Origin: JALYNX01 sp963724825
Lineage (GTDB): Bacteria; Actinomycetota; Acidimicrobiia; Spongiisociales; ZC4RG35
Direction of reading: 5' to 3'
DNA: 64,000 nucleotides
Assembly: GCA_963724825.1 (NCBI GenBank)
Contig: CAVRWT010000008.1
Location: 91,565-155,564, forward strand
Shown: in pieces, positions 47,762 to 56,204 of the stretch
Layout: each line of letters begins with the position of its first letter
How positions within the stretch are numbered: position 1 is the first letter of the stretch
Program-made: the position numbers and the translations under genes
Notes under the pieces: model-generated
The model's database searches: none
What the model was told of the DNA's origin: nothing
What the model saw: only the letters and a program-made list of their open reading frames with translations

Positions 47762-49135
47762 ATGACACCACGACTTCATGAACCGGAAGATCAGTCGACC
47801 AAGCTTGTCGTCGACCGTCTGCTCGTTCTCGTAGCCGTCATGGGAGCGGCATTTGCGATCATGGCCGCGGTGATCGCGATCCGGGGCGGTGACGCGGCGG
47901 GCGCGGCGACGAGCGATGAGCAACAGTCCGGTCACGTCAGCCTCAGTGAGTTTTCCATCGATGGCGACCTCGAATTCGCGCCAGGGCCGGTTGCCCTGCA
48001 CGTTTCGAACGACGGTTCACAGACGCACAACCTCACCATCGAGGGAGGCAGTGCCACTCCGGATCTCAACGCCGGCGACTCGGCCCAACTCGATCTCGGC
48101 GATCTGGCAGAAGGCACCTATGTGGTCTTTTGCTCGATTCCGGGGCATCGCGACGCCGGGATGGAGGCCACGCTGACCGTCGGTAGTGGCACCACGGTCG
48201 AGGATGGCGGGGGTCATGGGACCGCGGCGGACTGGGCTGAGATGGACCGGATGATGACGGAGTCGATGCTGGCCTTTCCCGCTGCCACCGAAGGCAAGGG
48301 AAATCAACTTCTCGAACCCACAGTGCTGGCTGACGGCACGAAGGAGTTCCACCTCACCGCGGCAGTCACCAAGTGGGAGGTAGCTCCGGGAAAGCTCGTT
48401 GATGCCTGGACGTACAACGGCATGGTCCCGGCACCGATGATCCGGGTGGACGTGGGCGATCGGGTTCGAGTGGTCCTCGACAACCAGTTGCCGATGGGAA
48501 CTGACATCCACTGGCATGGGGTCAAGGTCCCCAACGCCATGGACGGCGTGGCGCCGCTGACCCAGCCGCTGGTGAAGCCGGGGGAGACCTTTGTGTACGA
48601 ATTCACGGCCACCGAGCCGGCGATCGCGATGTACCACGCCCACCACCACGCACAGATGCAGGTTCCCAACGGGTTGTTCGGCACCTTCATCGTGGGCGAG
48701 GCCCCGGTCCCGAGGGGTCAGACGGTTTCGGGGGTCGAGATTCCCGAGGATCTGGAGATCTCCCAGGAGATCCCGCTGGTCCTCAATGACGCCGGCGTGA
48801 TCGGGCTCACTCTCAATGCCAAGTCGTTCCCGGCGACTGAGCCCTACACCGGCAAGGTCGGGGATTGGGTTGTGGTCCACTACTACAACGAGGGGCTGCA
48901 GATTCACCCCATGCATCAGCACCAGTTCCCACAGCTGGTGTTCGCCAAAGACGGGATCCCGCTCGATCACCCGTACTGGGCTGACACCGTGGCCATCGCC
49001 CCGGGCGAGCGCTACTCGGTCCTGTTCCAGCTTTCCGACCCGGGGGTGTGGGTCTGGCACTGCCACATCCTCAACCACGTCGAGAGTGACACCGGCATGT
49101 TCGGGATGGTCACGGCGTGGATCGTCGAGGAGTGA
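47762..49135 (+). CDS. Multicopper oxidase with N-terminal blue-copper domain
   Basis: An intact 457-residue exported enzyme. A transmembrane anchor (LLVLVAVMGAAFAIMAAVIAI, about residues 21-41) is followed by a plastocyanin-like domain with type-1 ligands (HNLTIEGG; FCSIPGHRDAGM), then a two-domain oxidase: HWHG and YHAHHHAQMQ (types 2/3), HPMHQHQF, and WHCHILNHVESDTGM (type 1 Cys plus type 3 His). Could be a copper oxidase or nitrite-reductase-like enzyme. TACCTT ends 6 bases before ATG 47762: leaderless. DosR-box-like sites upstream point to control by the nearby DevR-type regulator. Confidence 0.85.
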   Translation: MTPRLHEPEDQSTKLVVDRLLVLVAVMGAAFAIMAAVIAIRGGDAAGAATSDEQQSGHVSLSEFSIDGDLEFAPGPVALHVSNDGSQTHNLTIEGGSATPDLNAGDSAQLDLGDLAEGTYVVFCSIPGHRDAGMEATLTVGSGTTVEDGGGHGTAADWAEMDRMMTESMLAFPAATEGKGNQLLEPTVLADGTKEFHLTAAVTKWEVAPGKLVDAWTYNGMVPAPMIRVDVGDRVRVVLDNQLPMGTDIHWHGVKVPNAMDGVAPLTQPLVKPGETFVYEFTATEPAIAMYHAHHHAQMQVPNGLFGTFIVGEAPVPRGQTVSGVEIPEDLEISQEIPLVLNDAGVIGLTLNAKSFPATEPYTGKVGDWVVVHYYNEGLQIHPMHQHQFPQLVFAKDGIPLDHPYWADTVAIAPGERYSVLFQLSDPGVWVWHCHILNHVESDTGMFGMVTAWIVEE

Positions 49136-49153
49136 TCGCTACCTTTCGAAGCG

Positions 49154-49883
49154 ATGTTCAAAAGCCTCTATCCGGAGACGGGTGCCGTTGACGATCTCCT
49201 GGGCCTGGTGCTCGAGTCGGATCGCGCCGCGGTGGGGCGCCCCTGGGTGATGTTGAACATGGTGGCTTCAATTGATGGAGCTACCTCGGTCAACGGTCGG
49301 TCGCGCGAGCTGGCGGACGACGACGACAAGGCGATGTTCAAGGCTCTGCGGGCAGTTCCCGACATCATCCTGGTGGGTGCGGAAACGGCGCGAGCTGACG
49401 ATTACGGGCCGATTCGCCTCGATGAGGAACGGATCGAGAGGCGGAGAGCGCTGGGCAGGCCGGACTTGCCCAGGTTGGCGGTTCTGAGTGGGCATCTCAA
49501 CCTCGATCCCGGGGCGAGGCTCTTCTCCAACCCGAACCTGCCACCCATCATCCTTACCGGCGAGGAGGCGGGCGCCGACCGTCGCAAGGCCCTTGAATCG
49601 ATCGCCGAGGTCGTCGTCTTCGATGACCTGAACATCGAATCCGTGTTGGGCTACTTCGGGTCCGGGGTGATTCTTTGCGAAGGCGGGCCCGGAGTGAATG
49701 CCCAGCTGGCCGAGGTCGGCGCAATCGATGAGTTGAACCTGACCGTTGCGCCACTGATTGTGGGCGGGGTGTCGAAGCGGATCGCTCAGGGGACGACCAA
49801 CCCAGCCTCCGCATGAGATGGAATTGGACCGGATCCTCGCCGGCGATCACTCTCTATTCTTGCGCTATCGGTCGATTCGATAG
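49154..49883 (+). CDS. RibD-C-like pyrimidine reductase family protein (frameshift near end)
   Basis: About 242 residues. Riboflavin-specific reductase fold: WVMLNMVASIDGATSVNGRSREL, DIILVGAETARADDYGPI, ILCEGGPGVNAQLAEVGAIDELNLTVAPLIVGG. Without the deaminase half, so stand-alone members may reduce other substrates. An extra base near 49806 creates an early stop; the corrected tail reads PPHEMELDRILAGDHSLFLRY and ends at 49883. TACCTT ends 8 bases before ATG 49154, so leaderless, 18 bases after the oxidase stop. Confidence 0.8.
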
Positions 49884-49889
49884 GGTGAA

Positions 49890-50567
49890 ATGCGAATGTC
49901 AGGACTCGGCGATCTTGTCGGCACCGTCGCTCGGTGGTTGAACCCTGTAACCGGGTCGACGTCTTCACCGCTCGAGACCACGGTCTTTGTCGATTCGTTC
50001 GGCCCATCGTTGATGCCAAGAACTTCGGTGCACCAGGGATTGGCAACTGGCCTCAGCCTGATCGCTGCCCGCGGGGTCACCAAGCTGGTGGACATCCCCT
50101 TTTCGTCGGTGATCCCGAGCGAGGCCGGGCTCGGGGCTCATCTGACGGGTCGTGCGGTGATGGGAGGCGCCGGGGCCGCCCTCGCCGCCCTTCCGGTCGA
50201 GGACGGAGAGACTATGTGGGTCTCCACGGCGCGGACCGGCGGTCAGATCGTCCGCGCGGCTGCGATCGGTGGCGCGATCTATGACGTGGGCATCGCGCTC
50301 CGACGTCGTTACGGCTCCGATTCTCCGATTCAGCCCCTTGTCATCACCGCCTCGGCCCTCGCCGGCGTCCTCTACACGGCCAGACGGCGACGCACCGCCA
50401 GACAGGAAGCGGTAGGGAAATGGCCGATTCCCCAGGAGATCACCATTCCCACCGCGGTCGGTACGGCGATCGTCGTGAGCAACGTTGGCCGGGCATTGGG
50501 TTGGGCCTACAAGGCAAGCCGTGACGGCTGGATCGGCTACCTCGGCCCGGTTGGTCAAAGAACGTGA
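49890..50567 (+). CDS. Membrane protein, N-terminal partner of PF10081-like hydrolase
   Basis: 225 residues with three or four weak hydrophobic segments (SVHQGLATGLSLIAARGV, TGRAVMGGAGAALAAL, IQPLVITASALAGVLYTA, IPTAVGTAIVVSNVGRALGWAY). ATG 49896 (MSGLGDLVG) may be the true start because TAGGGT ends 9 bases upstream; ATG 49890 is in frame. It ends with a GTGA overlap into the hydrolase gene. In the alpha/beta-hydrolase family PF10081 a membrane domain normally precedes the hydrolase in one polypeptide; here the join needs a one-base deletion rather than insertion, so either a true split or an assembly error is possible. Confidence 0.6.
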   Translation: MRMSGLGDLVGTVARWLNPVTGSTSSPLETTVFVDSFGPSLMPRTSVHQGLATGLSLIAARGVTKLVDIPFSSVIPSEAGLGAHLTGRAVMGGAGAALAALPVEDGETMWVSTARTGGQIVRAAAIGGAIYDVGIALRRRYGSDSPIQPLVITASALAGVLYTARRRRTARQEAVGKWPIPQEITIPTAVGTAIVVSNVGRALGWAYKASRDGWIGYLGPVGQRT

Positions 50568-51886
50568 TGGGGCGGGTGATCAACGCCGGGATCTGGGCGG
50601 GTGCGGGTGTCGCCGCATACAACGCCGGGGTTGGAAAGCTGACCAAGAGCAACGACAAGGTCGAGGCCGGATACGCCACGCCACCGACAGCGTCCGAAGT
50701 CTCGGGGAGTCCCGACAGTGTTTCCACGTTCGAGGAGCTGGGACTTCAAGGTCGGCGCTATGTGATTGACGTTCTCACTCCTGAAGTCATCGAAGAGACA
50801 CTCGGTGAGCCTGCCAAGGCGCAGCCAATTCGAACTTTCATCGGTTTCAACACCGAGCCCATATATTCGACCGGGCGAGCCGAGCTGGCTCTCGAGGAGC
50901 TCGATCGGACCGGGGCCTTCGATCGCTCCTACCTGCTGTTGGTTTCACCGACCGGGACCGGTTGGGTCGACCACACGGTGGTCGAGGCCGCCGAGCTGAT
51001 GACCCGTGGCGACATCGCCACCTGTTGCATCCAATACGCCCGTTCGCCTTCTTTTCTGGCGGTGCAGCAGGTAGCTCTGGGACGGGCCCAGTTTCGCCTC
51101 CTGCTGTGGGGGATCAGGGAACGGTTGAGGGATCGACCTCCCAAGAAACGACCCAAGGTTCTCGTCTTCGGAGAGAGCCTCGGCGCCTGGACGGCGTCGG
51201 ACGTCGTCATGTACCAGGGAATCGCTGGTTTCGATCACTACGGGATCGACCGAGCTCTCTGGTTCGGGCTGCCCTGGCTGGCGAAGTGGTCTCGGTCGGG
51301 CATGATTCGACAGACGTCGGAGTCGGTCCCGGAGGGGTCGGTCGGCGTGTTCGATCGGCACGAGCAATTGGCGGCACTCACGGCGACACAACGGGACAAG
51401 ATGCGAGCTGTGATCCTCTCCCACGACAACGACCCGATCGCCCTATTCGGTCCCGACATGGCGGTGCGAAAGCCAGACTGGATTGGCGCCGAAGACAAGC
51501 GTGGTGTGGCAGACACGATCGAGTGGACTCCGATCGTCACCTTCTGGCAGACCGCGATCGACGCCGCAAATGCCATGGTCACGATCCCCGGCGACTTCCA
51601 ATCCTTCGGCCACGACTACCGGGCCGACACGGCGCGGTTCGTCCGCGACGCCTTTCACCTCCCTGCCACCTCGGACGACCAGATGGAACGGATCGAGAAG
51701 GCACTCCGAACTCTGGAGCTGGAGCGGTCCGAGCGAATCAAGGCAAGCCACATCGCGGACGCCCCACCGGCACCGGCGGAGCGTGAGGACGGTGGTCGCG
51801 GGACCAGCGCCGGAGTCCCCTTGGTCGTGAAGAAGACAAAGGGTGCAAATTGGCGACGAAGCTTGCTGGGGAGACGCCGCAGCTGA
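50564..51886 (+). CDS. Alpha/beta-hydrolase of the PF10081 type
   Basis: 440 residues. The nucleophile elbow is VLVFGESLGAWTASDV (G-E-S-L-G), preceded by RSYLLLVSPTGTGWVDHTVV and followed by FGLPWLAKW and VILSHDNDPIALFGPDM, where an acid residue is likely; FGHDYRADTARFV may supply the His. The N-terminus (MMGRVINAGIWAGAGVAAYNAGV) continues the membrane-associated region of the upstream gene. The C-terminal tail is basic (KKTKGANWRRSLLGRRRS). Esterase/lipase-like membrane-bound enzyme is the probable role; substrate unknown. Confidence 0.75.
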   Translation: MMGRVINAGIWAGAGVAAYNAGVGKLTKSNDKVEAGYATPPTASEVSGSPDSVSTFEELGLQGRRYVIDVLTPEVIEETLGEPAKAQPIRTFIGFNTEPIYSTGRAELALEELDRTGAFDRSYLLLVSPTGTGWVDHTVVEAAELMTRGDIATCCIQYARSPSFLAVQQVALGRAQFRLLLWGIRERLRDRPPKKRPKVLVFGESLGAWTASDVVMYQGIAGFDHYGIDRALWFGLPWLAKWSRSGMIRQTSESVPEGSVGVFDRHEQLAALTATQRDKMRAVILSHDNDPIALFGPDMAVRKPDWIGAEDKRGVADTIEWTPIVTFWQTAIDAANAMVTIPGDFQSFGHDYRADTARFVRDAFHLPATSDDQMERIEKALRTLELERSERIKASHIADAPPAPAEREDGGRGTSAGVPLVVKKTKGANWRRSLLGRRRS

Positions 51887-51929
51887 GTTTCGGGTGTGAC
51901 CGGGGACGTGGCTCGGTAACCTCGCGCTG

Positions 51930-53216
51930 ATGGGAAAGCACGCCGAGCTCTACGAGAGACATCAAAAGGTCTTGCCCGGTTGGGCACCCCTCTACTACCA
52001 GCAGCCGATTGCGATAGTCGACGGCGACGGTCGCCACGTCGTGGATGCCGAGGGCAACCGCTACCTCGACTTCTTCGGCGGGATCCTGGTCACGATGACC
52101 GGGTACCGGGTCCCGGAAGTGGTGGAAGCGATCAAGCGACAGGCCGATCGGATGTTGCACACTTCGACCCTGTACCTGATCGAGTCTCAGATCGAGCTCG
52201 CCGAGAAGGTGGCCGAGCTCTCGGGGATCCCTGATGCCAAGGTCTTCTTCACCAACTCGGGTACCGAGGCCAACGACGCGGCCCTGATGCTCGCCACGAC
52301 ATACCGCAAGTCGAACCAGGTGCTGGCGATCCGGGGCAGTTATCACGGGAAGTCGCACTCGACGATCGCCATCACCGGGCAGAAGGCATGGTCAGGAACC
52401 AGCTTCTCCCCGTTTCAGGTGACCTACGTGCACGGCGGGTACAAGCTGCGCAGCCCGTTCGGCCACCTGTCCGACGAGGATTTCATCGCTGCCTGTGTGG
52501 CCGATCTCGAAGACCTGCTTCGTGTCGCCAGTGCAGGCGAGCCGGCGGCGATGATCGCCGAGCCCATCCAGGGCGTAGGCGGCTTCGTCACCCCGCCGGA
52601 CGGGTTCTTCGGGGCCATGAAGGAAGTCCTCGACGCCCACGGGATACTTTTCATATCCGATGAGGTGCAGACCGGCTGGGGACGAACCGGTGAGCACTTT
52701 TGGGGCTACCAGGCTCATGGGATCACACCCGATCTGCTCACCTTCGCCAAGGGCCTGGGCAATGGTCTGAGCATCGGCGGAGTGGTGGCCCCGGCCGAGA
52801 TCATGGAGTCCTACCCGGCGCTGGGCATCTCCACCTTTGGGGGGAACCCGCTGGCGACGGCAGGCGCTTTGGCAAATCTGGAAGTCCTGCTTGATCAAGA
52901 CATGCAGACCAACGCATTGAAGGTCGGCAATCGGCTCATGCAGAATCTGATCCCCCTCTCCGAGGAGTTGGAAATGATCGGCGAGGTGCGAGGCAAGGGT
53001 CTGATGATCGGGCTCGAGTTGGTCGGACCCGACGGCGAGCCGGCGCCGGACAAGGCCGCCGCCGCGCTAGAGGCGGCGCGTGAGGAGGGTCTGCTCATCG
53101 GCAAGGGTGGCCTATACGGCAACTCGCTGCGGATCGCTCCGGCGCTTTCACTGACCGAAGAAGAGGCCGATGACGGGTTCGCGAGGTTGGAAAGAGCCCT
53201 GAAGCGGATCAGCTAG
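51930..53216 (+). CDS. Class III aminotransferase, AGXT2/GABA-transaminase-like
   Basis: An intact 428-residue PLP enzyme: YLDFFGGILVTMTGYRVPEVV, FFTNSGTEANDAALMLA, IRGSYHGKSHSTIAITGQ, AEPIQGVGGFVTPP, FISDEVQTGWGRTG (PLP-ring Asp) and LLTFAKGLGNGLSIGGVV with the Schiff-base Lys. The pattern fits omega-amino-acid transaminases (alanine-glyoxylate 2, beta-alanine, GABA). TAACCT ends 7 bases before ATG 51930, leaderless. It is not part of the catabolic island at 2.5-24 kb. Exact amino donor not determinable. Confidence 0.88.
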   Translation: MGKHAELYERHQKVLPGWAPLYYQQPIAIVDGDGRHVVDAEGNRYLDFFGGILVTMTGYRVPEVVEAIKRQADRMLHTSTLYLIESQIELAEKVAELSGIPDAKVFFTNSGTEANDAALMLATTYRKSNQVLAIRGSYHGKSHSTIAITGQKAWSGTSFSPFQVTYVHGGYKLRSPFGHLSDEDFIAACVADLEDLLRVASAGEPAAMIAEPIQGVGGFVTPPDGFFGAMKEVLDAHGILFISDEVQTGWGRTGEHFWGYQAHGITPDLLTFAKGLGNGLSIGGVVAPAEIMESYPALGISTFGGNPLATAGALANLEVLLDQDMQTNALKVGNRLMQNLIPLSEELEMIGEVRGKGLMIGLELVGPDGEPAPDKAAAALEAAREEGLLIGKGGLYGNSLRIAPALSLTEEEADDGFARLERALKRIS

Positions 53217-53345
53217 GCGGGTGTGGCGGTCGGTTGAGAGCATGGGGGTTTGCCCCTGGGGGGCGATCCCCCTGCGACTCTTGCTCGGATCAATGCAGCA
53301 TTCCTCCATGAGCAAACAACGACCAATCTCTGCCTGGGGTGTCTC

Positions 53346-53590
53346 ATGAACCTCGCAGTCGGCATTGCCTGTCCGGTATGCGGGCACGAGTCGGCAAATG
53401 TCCTCGAGTTCGTCAAGGATGAGTTCGGGTTGCTGATTGCACACCGTCTTCGATGCTTGCGGTGCGAGACCGTCTACTTGGACACCAGGGAGTCGGCCGG
53501 TCCGGAAGAAGATTTGAACTTGGAGTTAGTGCTCGACGAGTCCAAGGCGCATCTAGCCACAGCCACTGGCTGTGTCGAAGAGGCGCTGTC
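53346..53590 (+). CDS. Small zinc-ribbon protein (end uncertain)
   Basis: From ATG 53346 the frame reads MNLAVGIACPVCGHESANVL...LLIAHRLRCLRCETVYLDTRE: two C-x2-C pairs about 24 residues apart, a treble-clef or zinc-ribbon fold. The open frame continues without a stop into the antisense of the sigma factor gene, so the true end is probably near the hairpin at 53558-53574, with a missing stop from a local indel. Shine-Dalgarno weak (TGGGGTG). Function unknown. 53217-53345 holds nothing else recognisable. Confidence 0.45.
53558..53574. repeat. Hairpin sharing its core with 43205-43219
   Basis: CACAGCC / GGCTGTG (53558-53564 / 53568-53574) pair around ACT. The string AGCCACTGGCTG followed by [CT]GTCGAAG is shared with 43207-43226. 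Lies between the zinc-ribbon gene and the convergent sigma factor stop (53592); it may be a terminator and part of a short dispersed repeat. Confidence 0.4.
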
Positions 53591-53591
53591 C

Positions 53592-54543
53592 CTAGAGCAG
53601 AGCCTGCAGATCGATGTCGCAGCTGGGGTGACGCAACTTGGCCAGGCCCCTCGCCTCGATCTGGCGGACCCGCTCCCGAGTCGAGTTGATGACCTTGCCC
53701 ACGTCGGAGAGGGTCCAGGGCTCGTCACCGTCGAGCCCGAATCGCAGCCACAACACTTGTTGCTCTTCGAGATCCAGAATCTGAAGCGCCTTGATCAGCC
53801 GCTCTCGACGCCAGGCGGAAGCGGCTCGATCCTCGGGATTGGCGGCCCCGGTGTCCTCGACGAAGTCCTGGAGGGAAGCGTCTCCGTCTTCGCCCACCGG
53901 TCGGTCTAGCGAGACGGTCTCCGCAGGGCGCCTCGAGTGCGGCGAGGACCCGCTCGGTGTCCAGGCCCGATGCTTCCGAAATCTCCTCCAAAGTTGGGGC
54001 GCGGTGGTACTTGTCGTGGAGGCTCTGCTTGGTGTCCTGGACGGTGCGCACCACGTCGACCATGTGCACCGGGAGTCGGATGGTTCGCCCGTTGTTGCCG
54101 AGCCCACGGGTGATCGCTTGACGAATCCACCATGTTGCGTAGGTGGAGAACTTGAAGCCCTTGCGCCAGTCGAACTTTTCCACAGCGCGGATGAGGCCCA
54201 GATTGCCCTCCTGGATGAGATCGAGGAGGTCGAGCCCGCGTCCGGTGTAACGCTTTGCAATCGAGATGACCAAGCGCAGATTGGAGCGGATGAAGGTCAT
54301 CTTGGCCTCTTCGCCCTCGGCGATGAGACGCATCAGCTGCGGCCGCTCTGCGGCCTGGAAATCTCCTGTTTCGAGCAGGGATTTCGCCTTCTTACCACGC
54401 TCCATGGACCTGGCGAGATGGACCTCGTCTTCGGCCGTCAGGAGAAGGTGTGCAGATACCTCATCCAGATACAGGCCAACGGTGTCACCGGGGCCTGAGC
54501 CCCGCTCCGGTCTCGCATCACTGGCCCTGATGGGCTTCCCCAA
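53592..54543 (-). CDS. RNA polymerase sigma-70 factor, group 1/2 (HrdB/SigB-like) (one frameshift)
   Basis: About 316 residues. Region 1.2 GDTVGLYLDEVSAHLLLTAEDEVHLAR; region 2 NLRLVISIAKRYTGRGLDLLDLIQEGNLGLIRAVEKFDWRKGFKFSTYATWWIRQAI; region 3 APTLEEISEASGLDTERVLAAL; region 4 WTLSDVGKVINSTRERVRQIEARGLAKLRH. One extra base near 53924 breaks LEAPAETVSLDRPVGEDG. There is no long N-terminal region 1.1 extension, so a group 2 (alternative, stress or stationary) factor is more likely than the primary one. TTG 54543 has GAGGAGG upstream. Confidence 0.88.
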
Positions 54544-54647
54544 TCTGACCTCCTCAACAACCCCTGTTGAAAACTAACCCTCCTGGCTGAATCTGGCAAA
54601 CCAAAATCTCGGCTTACCGATTTGCCCTGGGTAACCTCCATTTCTCA

Positions 54648-56204
54648 GTGTCTCGCCGATCCCAGTTCCGTTTGCTGGTGGCGTTCACAATCGTCTGGGC
54701 AGTGTGGGCCGGCTGGTCACTGCTCGGCCGAGCCACTCCTTACACGTTGCGTGTTCTCGACGACTCCGGTGCGCCGGTCGCGTCCGCGTTTGTCGAGGTG
54801 AATGGGAGTCAGGTCGGCACCAGTGCCGACGATGGCTTGGTCGACATGGACTGGAACTCATCCAAGTCTGTCCTCGAGGTGAGCGCCCCCGGTCACGTCC
54901 CTTTGACCATCACCCTGACCGATCGTCCCGAGGGCGTGGTGGACGCAGTCCTCAAGGCTCGTGTCCTCAGGGGGAAAGTCGTTGACGGTTCCGGTGTGCC
55001 CGTGGAGGCGGTTCAGGTGGTGGCCGGCCCGGCGAGCGGGGTGAGCGACGACGAAGGTGAATTCACCATTCGCGGTGCCGAGCCGGGGCCGGTCCAGGTC
55101 ACCCGACCGGCCTGGGTGGACACCAGCTTCGATTGGGATGGTGGTCCGGGGGAGGCCAGCGTCGAACTGCTGCCCTTCGCGGCACGAGCCGTTCACATCT
55201 CGGGTGAAGCCACCGCCGACAACCTGGACCACTACATAGAGATGGCAGAGGCAACCGAGCTCAACGCCCTCATGATCGACCTCAAGGATGAGACTGGCCT
55301 TGTCTGGTACAACAGCCAGGATCCGGTAGCCGACGAGGTCGACGCGATCAGGGGCCTTTACGACCTCAGTGATGTGTCGGCTCGGGCTCACGAGCACGGT
55401 CTCTACGTGATCGGCCGTCTGGTGATCTTCAACGACCCAACCGCCGCCGTGAGGAAGCCTTCGATGGCGGTTTGGGACACGGCTACCGAAGCCCCCTTTG
55501 AGTCCAACAACCAGTATTTCCTCGACCCGACCGACCCTGACGCCCGCGCCTACGCCCTTTCGCTCGCCGAGGAGGCATGCTCGATGGGCGTGGACGAGAT
55601 CCAGTTCGACTACGTGCGATTTCCCGACCAGCGCTCCGAGACGGCAGTGTTCGACGGCGGCATCACCCAGGATGTGAGAATCGAGGCGATCACCTCCTTC
55701 TTCCACGAGGCGATTGCAGCACTTCACCCGCTGGGGTGTGCCGTCGGAGCCGATGTGTTCGGGTTCACCACCAAGGCCGAGGACGATGGCGGAATCGGTC
55801 AGCGGTGGCCGGACATCCTGCAGATCGTCGACGTCGCCTCGCCCATGGTCTATCCCTCGCACTACAGCACCGGCTGGTACGGCTTCGATGTGCCCAACGA
55901 TCACCCTGCAGAGATGGTGACCAACGCCCTCGAAGACGGGATGGCGAGGATGCCCCGCAACGTCGTGATCCGGCCCTGGCTCCAGGACTTCGGCTACACC
56001 TCGGAGCAGGTCCGAGCGCAGATCGACTCCGCCGAGCAGTACGGGCTCGGCTGGATGTTGTGGAACGCCAAGTCGAATGTGACGACTGACGCGCTCAGGC
56101 CCCGCCGAATAATTGGCACTATCGCCATAGGTGAAATACGATCCGAGGGTCCCACCCGGAGAGGTTTTTGCCCTCGTTCGACTCTGAGAATCTCGAGAAG
56201 CTGA
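54648..56204 (+). CDS. Putative glycosyl hydrolase (DUF4015/GH13-like) with carboxypeptidase-regulatory-like domains
   Basis: About 500 residues. An N-terminal helix (LLVAFTIVWAVWAGWSLLG) is followed by two beta-sandwich modules (YTLRVLDDSGAPVASAFVEVNG; LRGKVVDGSGVPVEAVQVVAG ... DDEGEFTIRGAEPG) and a TIM-barrel-like domain with TELNALMIDLKDETGLVWY, GLYVIGRLVIFNDP, GVDEIQFDYVRFPD and ASPMVYPSHYSTGWYG. This matches a family of putative extracellular glycosidases. TAACCT ends 10 bases before GTG 54648. The real end is probably just after WMLWNAKSNVTTDALRP (about 56100); the last 35 residues likely come from a shift and overlap sufD. Confidence 0.8.
   Translation: MSRRSQFRLLVAFTIVWAVWAGWSLLGRATPYTLRVLDDSGAPVASAFVEVNGSQVGTSADDGLVDMDWNSSKSVLEVSAPGHVPLTITLTDRPEGVVDAVLKARVLRGKVVDGSGVPVEAVQVVAGPASGVSDDEGEFTIRGAEPGPVQVTRPAWVDTSFDWDGGPGEASVELLPFAARAVHISGEATADNLDHYIEMAEATELNALMIDLKDETGLVWYNSQDPVADEVDAIRGLYDLSDVSARAHEHGLYVIGRLVIFNDPTAAVRKPSMAVWDTATEAPFESNNQYFLDPTDPDARAYALSLAEEACSMGVDEIQFDYVRFPDQRSETAVFDGGITQDVRIEAITSFFHEAIAALHPLGCAVGADVFGFTTKAEDDGGIGQRWPDILQIVDVASPMVYPSHYSTGWYGFDVPNDHPAEMVTNALEDGMARMPRNVVIRPWLQDFGYTSEQVRAQIDSAEQYGLGWMLWNAKSNVTTDALRPRRIIGTIAIGEIRSEGPTRRGFCPRSTLRISRS
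56113..56142 (+). promoter_or_regulatory. Predicted promoter of the sufD operon
   Basis: TTGGCA (56113-56118) and TACGAT (56137-56142) with an 18-base spacer, 25 bases upstream of the sufD start. The position falls inside the nominal 3' end of the glycosidase frame, supporting an earlier stop for that gene. Confidence 0.45.

Noticed and set aside
47762..49135. Multicopper oxidase with a missing type-1 Cys (YHAH instead of YHCH)
   Set aside because: In multicopper oxidases the first-domain H-x-H serves the type 3 coppers and needs no Cys; the type-1 Cys is present in WHCHILNH.
53592..53909. Continuation of the zinc-ribbon gene to 53909
   Set aside because: This stretch is antisense to conserved sigma-factor region 4, which is clearly the real gene.
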